A DNA stretch of 64,000 nt from Oscillospiraceae bacterium (GTDB lineage: Bacteria > Bacillota > Clostridia > Oscillospirales > Oscillospiraceae): NCBI GenBank assembly GCA_009780175.1, contig WRAO01000009.1, forward strand, positions 20,971 to 84,970, in the 5' to 3' direction. A program made the position numbers and the translations under genes. This document shows positions 8,070 to 15,777 of this stretch, one piece after another. The notes beneath the pieces are model-generated. The model did no database searches and was not told where the DNA came from. It saw only the letters and a list, made by a program, of their open reading frames with translations. Numbering within the stretch: position 1 is the first letter of the stretch; every line of letters begins with the position of its first letter.

Positions 8070-9593
8070 ATGTTTTATGAGTTAACGCAATTTTTAGACC
8101 CAATGATTTTGTTTTTGATCCTTGTCGGTACGCTCTGGGGCGTGCTCTCGGGCGCGATTCCCGGCATCAGCGTCTCGATGTCGATTATTCTGGTGCTGCC
8201 GTTTACCTTCGGGATGGACGCGATGCGAAGCATCTCCGTTTTGATGGGCGTCTATGTCGGCGGCATGTGCGGCGGGCATATTTCCGCGATTTTGATGCGT
8301 ACACCGGGCACACCGTCCGCTGCGGCCACCGTGTTTGACGGATACCCGATGGCGCAACAGGGCAAAGCGGGACGCGCGATTGGTATTGCGATTTTGTCCT
8401 CTGTGTTTGGCGGCATTATCTCCGGCATCTTCCTCGCGATTTTCGCGCCGATTCTGGGTCGCTGGGCTTTGAATTTCCAAAGCGCGGAATTTTTCGCACT
8501 CGCATTGCTCGGATTGAGCTGCACGGCGAGTATCGGTTCGAAGAGCTGGTCGAAAGCCTTGCTTTCGGCGTGCCTGGGTCTGCTTCTTAGCACGGTCGGC
8601 ATGGATCCGTTCTCGGGTGTGCAACGGTTTATGTTCGGCAATTTCGCCTTGGCAGACGGGATCAGCTTTATCCCAGTCATGATCGGTGTATTTGCCTTTG
8701 CTGAGATTTATCGGAATATCGTCGCCAAAGCGGATACGCCGGAGGGTATTTATCGCAAGCTGGCAAAAGGCGAGGAGCGCAAGAAGGTCGAGCAGGTAAA
8801 GGTAGACATCGTCGGGCCGCGCCATATTCTGAAAAACCCGGTTGTGTATATCAAGTCCACCTTGATCGGCATCGGCATTGGCATTATCCCGGCGGCGGGC
8901 GCCTCGATCGCTTCTATGGTCGCGTATGGAGAGGCGAAGCGTTCGAGCAAAACCCCGGAACTGTTCGGACATGGCGCCGAGGAGGGCATTGTCGCTTCCG
9001 AGACTTCGGACAGCGCGGCGGTCGGCGCTACGCTTATCCCGACCTTGACCCTCGGCATTCCCGGCGGCCCTGTCGCGGCTTTGATTCTGGTATCTCTCAC
9101 AATGCACGGCGTTGTGCCGGGTCCGCAACTCGTCACACAGCGGCCTGATGTTCTGTTCGGTATTCTGTGGGCGATTATTCTGGCTTCGCTGTCTCTGTTT
9201 GTATGGGGATTCATTATCACGAAGCAGTTTTCGAAGCTCATGCAAGTGCCTTACCCGATTTTGGGGACTGTCATCCTTACGCTGGGTCTTGTTGGCGCGT
9301 TTACGCTGCGCAGCAACATCCAGGACCTCGTGGTTGTGTTGATTTTCAGTTTCGTCGGCGTTGCGTTTGAACGATTCAACTTCTCCGTGCCAGCCTTTAT
9401 CCTGGGCCTCGTGCTCGGGCCGATCGCCGAGGTCGGGTTTCGAAGGCAGTTAATCGTGACCGGCGGCGACTTTACGACCTTCTTTACGAGGCCGGTAAGT
9501 CTGGTTGTGCTCATTCTGGCGGTTGTATCGTTCGCGTGGCCCTTTATCCGGGAAGCGAGGGCGAATAAAAAGAAGCTTGACAACAACAAGTAA
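8070..9593 (+). CDS. tctA: TctA-type large membrane permease subunit
   Basis: The 507-residue protein has about 12 membrane helices. It carries hallmark TctA motifs: the early glycine-rich LWGVLSGAIPGISVSMS, then YVGGMCGGHISAILMRTPGTPSA, and in the second repeat GIIPAAGASIASMVAYGEAKR with TLGIPGGPVAALIL. These paired G-P-rich re-entrant segments form the translocation pore, powered by the ion gradient. The substrate class is a carboxylate, delivered by TctC. I place the start at ATG 8070 because AAGGGG lies 9 bp upstream; a TTG six bases earlier is too close to that site. Confidence 0.95.
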   Translation: MFYELTQFLDPMILFLILVGTLWGVLSGAIPGISVSMSIILVLPFTFGMDAMRSISVLMGVYVGGMCGGHISAILMRTPGTPSAAATVFDGYPMAQQGKAGRAIGIAILSSVFGGIISGIFLAIFAPILGRWALNFQSAEFFALALLGLSCTASIGSKSWSKALLSACLGLLLSTVGMDPFSGVQRFMFGNFALADGISFIPVMIGVFAFAEIYRNIVAKADTPEGIYRKLAKGEERKKVEQVKVDIVGPRHILKNPVVYIKSTLIGIGIGIIPAAGASIASMVAYGEAKRSSKTPELFGHGAEEGIVASETSDSAAVGATLIPTLTLGIPGGPVAALILVSLTMHGVVPGPQLVTQRPDVLFGILWAIILASLSLFVWGFIITKQFSKLMQVPYPILGTVILTLGLVGAFTLRSNIQDLVVVLIFSFVGVAFERFNFSVPAFILGLVLGPIAEVGFRRQLIVTGGDFTTFFTRPVSLVVLILAVVSFAWPFIREARANKKKLDNNK

Positions 9594-9658
9594 AAGCCTG
9601 TAACATGGCCGATAGAGCCGGGTATGACGCGGATTTCGGAAAGGCAGGAGAATGCACA

Positions 9659-10297
9659 GTGAATACAGCGACAACTGTATACGAGGATTTGCGTGCGAAG
9701 ATCATCAACGGCACGATTGCGGCCTCTGCTGATTTGACCGAAACGGAGCTCGCGTCCAACTACGGCGTGAGCCGCAATACGGTGAAGAAAGCCCTCTTAA
9801 TGCTCGCCGGAGAACACTTTATCACGATGGAGCCCAATAAGGGCGCCCGCGTGAAGACCTATTCCGTCGGCGAGGTGCTAGAGCATTTGGAAGTCAGAGC
9901 GGTGTTGGAGGGGCTGATTGTCCGCCTTGCCGCGGAGAGCATTTCCAAAGACGACATTGCGCGCCTCGGTGAAGCGCTGGAGAACATGAAGCGCTTTCAG
10001 CAGGAGCGGAAGATTGTGGAGTATTCTCAGCAAAATCAGGTATTTCACAAGATCATCCACGCCGCGTGTCCGAATAAGACATTGGTGGCGTTCACAGAGG
10101 AGATCAAAGCGCGGATTCGGAAATATAACACGAAGACCAATCTGGTTCCCGGCAGAGCGGAGAACTCTGTCAAAGAACACGAGGCGATTTTGAATGCCAT
10201 TATAGCCGCCGACTTTGAAAGCGCGGAAGCGTATATGATTACGCACATCCGAAATGTGCGAGAAACCTTTGGGCAGAACTATCACTATTTGATTTAG
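9659..10297 (+). CDS. GntR family (FadR/FCD type) transcriptional regulator
   Basis: The 212-residue protein has an N-terminal winged helix (TVYEDLRAKIINGTI, LTETELASNYGVSRNTVKKAL) and an all-helical FCD ligand domain. The FCD metal-site His residues appear in NQVFHKIIHAA, EHEAIL and ITHIRN. FadR-type regulators bind small carboxylates, so this one probably controls the surrounding transport and catabolic genes, inside whose operon it lies. The GTG start at 9659 has GGCAGGA 9 bp upstream; an in-frame ATG at 9605 has no RBS. I could not identify its operator with confidence. Confidence 0.87.
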   Translation: MNTATTVYEDLRAKIINGTIAASADLTETELASNYGVSRNTVKKALLMLAGEHFITMEPNKGARVKTYSVGEVLEHLEVRAVLEGLIVRLAAESISKDDIARLGEALENMKRFQQERKIVEYSQQNQVFHKIIHAACPNKTLVAFTEEIKARIRKYNTKTNLVPGRAENSVKEHEAILNAIIAADFESAEAYMITHIRNVRETFGQNYHYLI

Positions 10298-10316
10298 AGA
10301 AACGGAGAGACGACCT

Positions 10317-11030
10317 ATGAGCGGAAAAAATTATCTCCCCATGCCGGAGCCCATTCCCGCCGAACTGCTGGCCCGTGCGGCAAAGCTCAGCCCCGCCCTG
10401 TTCTGTGACGGCCTCAAAGGCATGGGCGTCCCAATGGACGGATGCATGGACGCCGGGATTAACGCTGTCAATCCGACAGGACCCATGCTGCTCGGCACGG
10501 CGATGACGGTGGAGACAGACAATGGAGACAATTTCCCCGTCCACGTGGCGACTTATTCTGCGGAACGAGGCTATGTCATACTGATCGACGGAAAAGGCTA
10601 TCCGCACTGTGCCTATATCGGCGGGCTGATCGCAGGGGCCGCGCAGGCGATGGGTGTCGCGGGTGTTGTGGTAGACGGCTACATGCGCGACCAGGTGGAG
10701 ATTGCGAAGATGGGTTTCCCGATGTTCTCACGCGGATATGTGCAGCGCGGACCGGGGAAGAAAGATCCCGGCAAGATCAATCATCCGATCACTTGCGGCG
10801 GTCTGCAAGTGAATCCTGGGGACCTCGTAATCGGCGACGGAGACGGTGTTACCGTTGTGCCGCGCGCGCTGGTGGAAGAGGCGATTATCAAGGCGGAAGA
10901 GAAACTCGCCTATGAAAAAAAGCGCGAACAGACGATTGCCGAGTATACCCGCGCCATCGCGGCAGGAGAGACACCGCCGGACCTTGCGCCGGATTGGGTA
11001 CGCGAAATGCTGGCGGCGGGGACGCCGTAA
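10317..11030 (+). CDS. RraA-fold class II pyruvate aldolase (HMG/CHA aldolase-like)
   Basis: The 237-residue protein has the RraA/dimethylmenaquinone methyltransferase-like fold. It carries the complete G-X20-R-D-X2-E motif of 4-hydroxy-4-methyl-2-oxoglutarate / 4-carboxy-4-hydroxy-2-oxoadipate aldolases: G103, R124, D125, E128 in DGYMRDQVE. Those enzymes use Mg2+ or Mn2+ and release pyruvate plus a second oxo-acid (oxaloacetate for the carboxy-hydroxy-oxoadipate). With the GalB-like hydratase in the same operon this gives two consecutive steps of one pathway. An RNase E-inhibitor role (RraA) is unlikely here. RBS GGAGAG. It is the last gene before a terminator. Confidence 0.82.
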   Translation: MSGKNYLPMPEPIPAELLARAAKLSPALFCDGLKGMGVPMDGCMDAGINAVNPTGPMLLGTAMTVETDNGDNFPVHVATYSAERGYVILIDGKGYPHCAYIGGLIAGAAQAMGVAGVVVDGYMRDQVEIAKMGFPMFSRGYVQRGPGKKDPGKINHPITCGGLQVNPGDLVIGDGDGVTVVPRALVEEAIIKAEEKLAYEKKREQTIAEYTRAIAAGETPPDLAPDWVREMLAAGTP

Positions 11031-11052
11031 GGTCGGACAAGCCTATAAAAAG

Positions 11053-11087
11053 CGATGCTCTCGATTTTCGAGAGCATCGTTTTTTTG
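11053..11087. terminator. intrinsic terminator ending the tricarboxylate operon
   Basis: GCGATGCTCTCGA pairs with TCGAGAGCATCG across a TTT loop, followed by seven Ts. It lies in the convergent gap and could also serve the minus-strand gene that ends at 11095. Confidence 0.92.
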
Positions 11088-11094
11088 TTCGTAT

Positions 11095-12588
11095 CTACTC
11101 CGTATGCCGCTGCGGCGTTTGTGTCCAGAGCAGAATGCCGAGGCAGGTCCAGAGGAAGGGGGCGGTGATGAACTGAGAGATGCCGAAGAGGGATTGGATC
11201 CCATAAAACAGCACCCCGGCCCCAGCTACGGCAGAGCCCGCATTGTCCGGCTGACGAATCCAACTGACTGCCGCGCACACGAGTGCACCGAGATAGGCGA
11301 GGAGCGAAAGCAGTCCGCCGGTGGCTAGGATGTGCAGAAACTCGTTGTGCGCGGCGTCTATGCGCATGGTAATGGTAATTCCGAGGTGCTCGTCATAGCG
11401 GGAGAAGGGGGGGATATCCCAGAATCCCAGGGTGTCAGGTCCGGTGCCGAGAAGAAGGGTTGACCAGTGGATGCGTTCGAGTACATTACGCCAGATGTAG
11501 ACGCGTCTGGTGCCGAAGGTATCGTCCCAATTGCCGCGCAGGATTTGGGATGCTTCATAGAGCAGGCCGCTGTCACCGCTATAATGCCAGAGATAGGTGA
11601 GGGCGGCGGCGATGACACCGAGCGTCACGGCAGCCGCGCCAAGCTGGTAGTGCTTTGTGGAGAGCTTTGCAAATCTGCTGCTTTCCTGCACCCATACAGC
11701 GAGGAGCGAGACGAGTCCAAAGGTGAGGACAAGCGAGAGGCGGATGGGGGTGAAAAGGAGAGGGCCATCTTGGAAAATCAGGACCTCAGAACTGGTGAAG
11801 GCCGCGAGAATGACGGCGAAGACGAGCAGGGTATCGGCCAGGGTTTTCCGGCTCGTCACCGCGATGGGGAGCATGAGCGTGAGGCCCGTCGCGAGGGCGA
11901 CGAAAGCGGCGTCAATGCCCATTTCGAAGATCAGCAATACGGCGAGAAAGAGGGGGAGGGCCAGGAGCCAGCGCATTTTGAACTCGAACTTGATCAGAGC
12001 CATGGCGAGCAGGCCGACGGCCAGACTGAGAAAGCCCCCCAGCAGCCCGGCATTGCCAATCGTGCCTAGAAACTCGCCGGAGTAATAGACACCCGCCCCA
12101 TAGTAGTTATGTCCTTCTGGGAAGAGCCAGAGGGGATTTTGACCTGTTAACTGGACGAGCGCGAGGATGCTGTTGAGCGCTGTTCCCGTGCCAAGCAAGA
12201 AGAGCATCCATTTTTGCGGACGGAAGTAAAGAGAAAGGAAGAGGCAACTGAGGACATAGATGGCGATGGTCAATATGCCTTCCTGCCGGAAAGGGCCAAT
12301 CCATACGCCGGGGGATGCCGAGAACAGGGCGGAGAGAATGGTGGCGCCCAGGAAGCCGAGCAGGCATTTGGCTGCGAGGGGAAGTCTCCCGCTTGTTCCC
12401 GTGGGTTCTGTGTCCGTCTGCGCATAGAAGACACGCAGGATGATGACGGCGGCTACATAGCCGCCGCAGATGAGCAGGAAGAGAACATATTTAAACTCCG
12501 AAATTCCCATATAGCCGTTCCATGGGAAGGCTAGGAGGAAAATCGTGAGCAATAGGGCGATGTAGATGGAGGTGAGGCGTTGTAACAT
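11095..12588 (-). CDS. O-antigen ligase/WzyC-like polytopic membrane protein
   Basis: The ~497-residue membrane protein has about 12 helices and a large extracellular loop. The features ASPGVWIGPFRQEG early on, and later WRNVLERIHWSTLLLGTGPDTLGF followed by HNEFLHILATGG, are typical of the O-antigen ligase (Wzy_C/RfaL) superfamily. That superfamily transfers or polymerises lipid-linked glycans outside the membrane. In a Gram-positive context the target could be a teichoic-type or capsular glycan; the substrate is unknown. I choose the ATG at 12588 (AGGAG 9 bp upstream). An ATG at 12615 would overlap the rlmD stop as ATGA, but has no clear RBS. Confidence 0.8.
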   Translation of the reverse strand: MLQRLTSIYIALLLTIFLLAFPWNGYMGISEFKYVLFLLICGGYVAAVIILRVFYAQTDTEPTGTSGRLPLAAKCLLGFLGATILSALFSASPGVWIGPFRQEGILTIAIYVLSCLFLSLYFRPQKWMLFLLGTGTALNSILALVQLTGQNPLWLFPEGHNYYGAGVYYSGEFLGTIGNAGLLGGFLSLAVGLLAMALIKFEFKMRWLLALPLFLAVLLIFEMGIDAAFVALATGLTLMLPIAVTSRKTLADTLLVFAVILAAFTSSEVLIFQDGPLLFTPIRLSLVLTFGLVSLLAVWVQESSRFAKLSTKHYQLGAAAVTLGVIAAALTYLWHYSGDSGLLYEASQILRGNWDDTFGTRRVYIWRNVLERIHWSTLLLGTGPDTLGFWDIPPFSRYDEHLGITITMRIDAAHNEFLHILATGGLLSLLAYLGALVCAAVSWIRQPDNAGSAVAGAGVLFYGIQSLFGISQFITAPFLWTCLGILLWTQTPQRHTE

Positions 12589-12611
12589 GGAGAGATGCTC
12601 CTGATCTAGTT

Positions 12612-13973
12612 TCATGCGGAGAGACTCGGTGTACGTACCAATTGCGCCACACACTCCACATGGGCGCAACGGGGGAACATGTCTACCGGAGTGACTTCCG
12701 TTGTCACGTAACCCAGCGTGGCGAATAGACCAAGATCCCGCGCGAGCGTTGCGGGATCGCAGGAGACGTAGACGACGCGCTCCGGGGCGAGATCAGCGAT
12801 TTGGTCGATAACCTCTGGTGCGAGCCCTTTGCGGGGCGGATCGACGACAACGACATCTGGGGTGAGGGCTCTGGATTTTAGGGTTTCAGAGACAATAGCG
12901 GCATCCGCCAATAGAAATTCGACATTGGAGATATCGTTCGCCTCGGCATTTTCACGGGCATCTCGGATGGCTTCCGCTACGATCTCAGCACCGATGGCGT
13001 GTTTGGCGTGTTTGGCCAGAAGGAGTGTGATAGTCCCGGTACCGCAGTAAAGGTCAAGCACGACTTCTTTACCGGTCAGATTGGCATAAGTGAGGGCCTG
13101 GGCATAGAGACGTTCGGCCTGGGCGGGATTAACTTGGAAGAAAGACAGCGGTGAGAGCCGGAAATGGAGGCCGGAGAGGGTGTCGGTCAGATGCTCGTCG
13201 CCCCAGAGGGTGAGGAATTTGCCGCGCAGAACGACATTGCCTGGGGCCGGGTTGACGCAGAGTAGGATACTCACCGCCTCCGGGCAATGGTGACGGATGA
13301 CGTCGATCAAGGCGGTTTTTGCGGGGAGTGTGGATTTGGTCGCGACGATACAAACAGCCGCTTTGCCAGTGCTTTGCGCGTCGCGGACGAAGAGGTTGCG
13401 GATGAGTCCTTCGCCGGTGGCTTCATCGTAGGCGGGGACATTGTGGTCAGACATCCATGCTCTGAGGGCCAGCGTGGCGCGGTTTGCGGTGTCGCCTTGG
13501 ATGAGGCAGGCGTCCACCGGGATGATCTGGTGACTGCGCCGCCGATAAAAACCGGTGACAGGTCCATTGCCGACGGCAAAGATGGCTTTGTTGCGGTAAT
13601 GTTCCTGCCGCTCCGCGCCGAGAATGGGGCGGACGTCTACCCGGAGGCCGCCGACACGCGCCAAGGCGTCAATGACGCGGGTGTGTTTGAGGCGGAGTTC
13701 TTCGCTATAGTCCATATGCAGAAAATCACAGCCGCCGCAGGGGCCGAACGCTTTGCAGGCGGGGGTTTGACGAAGCGGAGAAGGGGTGATGATCTCCGCG
13801 ATCTTTGCCCAAGCGACCGCCTTTGTCGTGCGCAAAATTTGGACACGGAGCGTCTCGCCGTCAATCGCACCTTTGACGAAGACGACTTGCCCGTCGATCC
13901 GGGCAACGCCATCGCCGTCGCTGGAATAGCCTGCGACCGTGACAGTATGGAGTTCGTTTTTGATGATTGGCAT
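12612..13973 (-). CDS. rlmD: 23S rRNA (uracil-C5)-methyltransferase, RlmD/TrmA family
   Basis: The 453-residue enzyme has an N-terminal TRAM domain (HTVTVAGYSSDGDGVARIDGQVVFVKGA) and an iron-sulfur cysteine cluster in CKAFGPCGGCDFLH. The C-terminal Rossmann methyltransferase carries VLDLYCGTGTITLLLA for S-adenosylmethionine. The PPRKGL motif and the catalytic Cys in YVSCDPATLARDL complete the family set. It methylates C5 of a uridine in 23S rRNA (m5U1939 in the E. coli RlmD case) or, in some paralogues, another uridine. The ATG at 13973 has a GGAGG box 7 bp upstream on the minus strand. It is followed closely by the O-antigen-ligase-like gene. Confidence 0.93.
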   Translation of the reverse strand: MPIIKNELHTVTVAGYSSDGDGVARIDGQVVFVKGAIDGETLRVQILRTTKAVAWAKIAEIITPSPLRQTPACKAFGPCGGCDFLHMDYSEELRLKHTRVIDALARVGGLRVDVRPILGAERQEHYRNKAIFAVGNGPVTGFYRRRSHQIIPVDACLIQGDTANRATLALRAWMSDHNVPAYDEATGEGLIRNLFVRDAQSTGKAAVCIVATKSTLPAKTALIDVIRHHCPEAVSILLCVNPAPGNVVLRGKFLTLWGDEHLTDTLSGLHFRLSPLSFFQVNPAQAERLYAQALTYANLTGKEVVLDLYCGTGTITLLLAKHAKHAIGAEIVAEAIRDARENAEANDISNVEFLLADAAIVSETLKSRALTPDVVVVDPPRKGLAPEVIDQIADLAPERVVYVSCDPATLARDLGLFATLGYVTTEVTPVDMFPRCAHVECVAQLVRTPSLSA

Positions 13974-14141
13974 AAGTGGGCCTCCGATATTGAAATCTGT
14001 AATCGCTATATAATACACCCTGTTGTGTTCCGTGGCGCATAAAAATCCTCCATAAATTCTACCATGATTTCCGTGCGGGATCAACTCTGGTCTAAGCCTG
14101 TACCCGCCCGCATAAAGTGTACGTACGGAGGAGGTGCGCGG

Positions 14142-15104
14142 ATGCGGATGAGATATGGGGATGATAGGCGTCTGAATGGGCGAAACACGAAGCAGTCGGG
14201 AGACGGGAGTCTCACGGCTTTGCGCCTCTTTGCCTGTGTAATCTTACTTGCAGGCGTGATTGTAATCCGAGCTTTTTTCCCGGGGGCGACGGAAGTTATG
14301 CGGGCAACCGTTCTGCCGATGATTGAAGAGGATATGGATTATCGCAGTGCTGTCACCGCGATCGGCGAAACCTTGAGCGGGGATGTCGGTTTCTTAGAGG
14401 CGATCGGAGATATCACCCGAGCGTTTGGCGGGGCGCAGACGGAAGACGCGGTGGAGGTCACCACCTTGCCGGAGGAACCGGAAGTATATACGCCGCTTCC
14501 GTCGCCCCCTGCACTGATTTTGCCGCCGATTGAAGAAGTGTTCGCTGTGCCGGAGGTGCCGGTAGAGATCGGGTTGCTGTTGACCCGACCGGAACCGGAA
14601 GAGCCGATTGTTCCGGAGACACCTGCGGCTGTGGCGGTTTTTCTGGCGCATCAGGAGCCGTTTTCGTACCATGCTTTGCCCTGGAACGCAGCGATCAGCT
14701 ATGAGCCATTGCAGTTCGAGTTCACAGCGCCGGTACTGGGGCAGGTGTCTTCACCCTTCGGCTTCCGCTATGACCCGATTATTAGCGGGGTGCGGTTTCA
14801 CTTTGGCACGGACATCGCGCTCTACACAGGTACGCCGTTTTACGCCTTTGCGGACGGGCAAGTGATTTATGCGCGGGCGTGCGTCAGTTTTGGAAAATAT
14901 ATCCTGCTCTACCACGGATACGGGGTATACACCCGCTACGCCCATGCCAGCGCATTATATGTGCAAGCGGGAGACTATGTAGAGCGAGGCCAGTGGATCG
15001 GCCGGGTGGGATCCACTGGTGAATCGACGGGGCCGCATTTGCACTTTGAGCTTCGAGTGAATGGGCAGTATCGGAATGCGGAGTTTTATGTGAGTTTTGG
15101 ATAG
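14142..15104 (+). CDS. spoIVFA: SpoIVFA-like M23 (LytM) peptidase-domain protein
   Basis: The 320-residue protein has an N-terminal transmembrane helix (LFACVILLAGVIVIRAFF). A proline/glutamate-rich linker follows (about residues 105-190), then a C-terminal LytM/M23 domain. The M23 zinc ligands look complete: HFGTD, YAHAS and the terminal HLHFE. It lies 2 bp upstream of a SpoIVFB-type protease. In Bacillus, SpoIVFA anchors and restrains SpoIVFB in the forespore outer membrane during sigma-K activation. The B. subtilis SpoIVFA M23 domain is considered degenerate, whereas this one may be active. GGAGGAGG precedes the ATG at 14142. Confidence 0.8.
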   Translation: MRMRYGDDRRLNGRNTKQSGDGSLTALRLFACVILLAGVIVIRAFFPGATEVMRATVLPMIEEDMDYRSAVTAIGETLSGDVGFLEAIGDITRAFGGAQTEDAVEVTTLPEEPEVYTPLPSPPALILPPIEEVFAVPEVPVEIGLLLTRPEPEEPIVPETPAAVAVFLAHQEPFSYHALPWNAAISYEPLQFEFTAPVLGQVSSPFGFRYDPIISGVRFHFGTDIALYTGTPFYAFADGQVIYARACVSFGKYILLYHGYGVYTRYAHASALYVQAGDYVERGQWIGRVGSTGESTGPHLHFELRVNGQYRNAEFYVSFG

Positions 15105-15106
15105 GG

Positions 15107-15760
15107 GTGAACTATGTTCGCCTCTATAAAGGTGGTGGATATTTGCAATTCGGCCGAGTTTCCTTCACCGGCGGATTCATCGTGATGATCGCGCTGGTGT
15201 ATTTGTTTGATGTGAACAATTTTGTACCGCTTGTGGTCCTCGCCGCTCTGGTGCATGAAGGGGGGCATTTTGCTGCGATTTGGGCTCTTGGGGGACGGAC
15301 GCTTCGATTGCATTTGGGGTTTGTGGGACTTCGGATTGACTACGAGGGGCGACGCGTGGGCTATCCGGGCGAAATTGTGATCGCGCTCATGGGGCCTGCG
15401 GCGAATCTGGCTCTGGCATATGCGGCGTCTTTTCTGGGGCGGTACCTGGGGAGCGAGACGCTTTTTTTCTTGGCGGGGATCAGTCTGGGGGCGGCGGTGT
15501 TCAATCTGCTGCCTGTCTACCAACTGGACGGAGGTCGGGCGCTGTATTGTTTCATGGCCCTCGCGATGGATGTGGACTGGGCCTGGCGTGTGAGTTGTGT
15601 GCTCAGCTGCGCGATGATCTTTGCGATGCTGGCGGCGGGGCTGCTGCTCTTTATCTGGTCGGGCTGGAATTTTACACTGCTCACGGTGGCGATCTGGCTG
15701 CTCATCAGCTATTGTAAAAGCGAGGGAAGTGCGATAAGATATGCTGTGAATGAATACTAG
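15107..15760 (+). CDS. spoIVFB: SpoIVFB-like intramembrane zinc metalloprotease (M50)
   Basis: The 217-residue, ~6-helix membrane protein has HEGGH as the zinc-binding H-E-x-x-H within a hydrophobic segment (ALVHEGGHFAA). The second active-site motif is NLLPVYQLDGGRAL, the typical N-x-x-P-x-x-x-L-D-G of site-2 proteases. With the SpoIVFA-like gene immediately upstream, the likely role is cleavage of the inhibitory pro-sequence of sigma-K or an equivalent mother-cell factor during sporulation. It starts at GTG 15107; a TTG at 15143, preceded by AAAGGTGG, is a realistic alternative. Confidence 0.85.
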   Translation: MNYVRLYKGGGYLQFGRVSFTGGFIVMIALVYLFDVNNFVPLVVLAALVHEGGHFAAIWALGGRTLRLHLGFVGLRIDYEGRRVGYPGEIVIALMGPAANLALAYAASFLGRYLGSETLFFLAGISLGAAVFNLLPVYQLDGGRALYCFMALAMDVDWAWRVSCVLSCAMIFAMLAAGLLLFIWSGWNFTLLTVAIWLLISYCKSEGSAIRYAVNEY

Positions 15761-15777
15761 TCCCGAGGAGACAGCGT

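Noticed and set aside
10317..11030. Regulator of RNase E activity (RraA) or menaquinone methyltransferase
   Set aside because: The full G-X20-R-D-X2-E catalytic motif and the operon context point to an aldolase.
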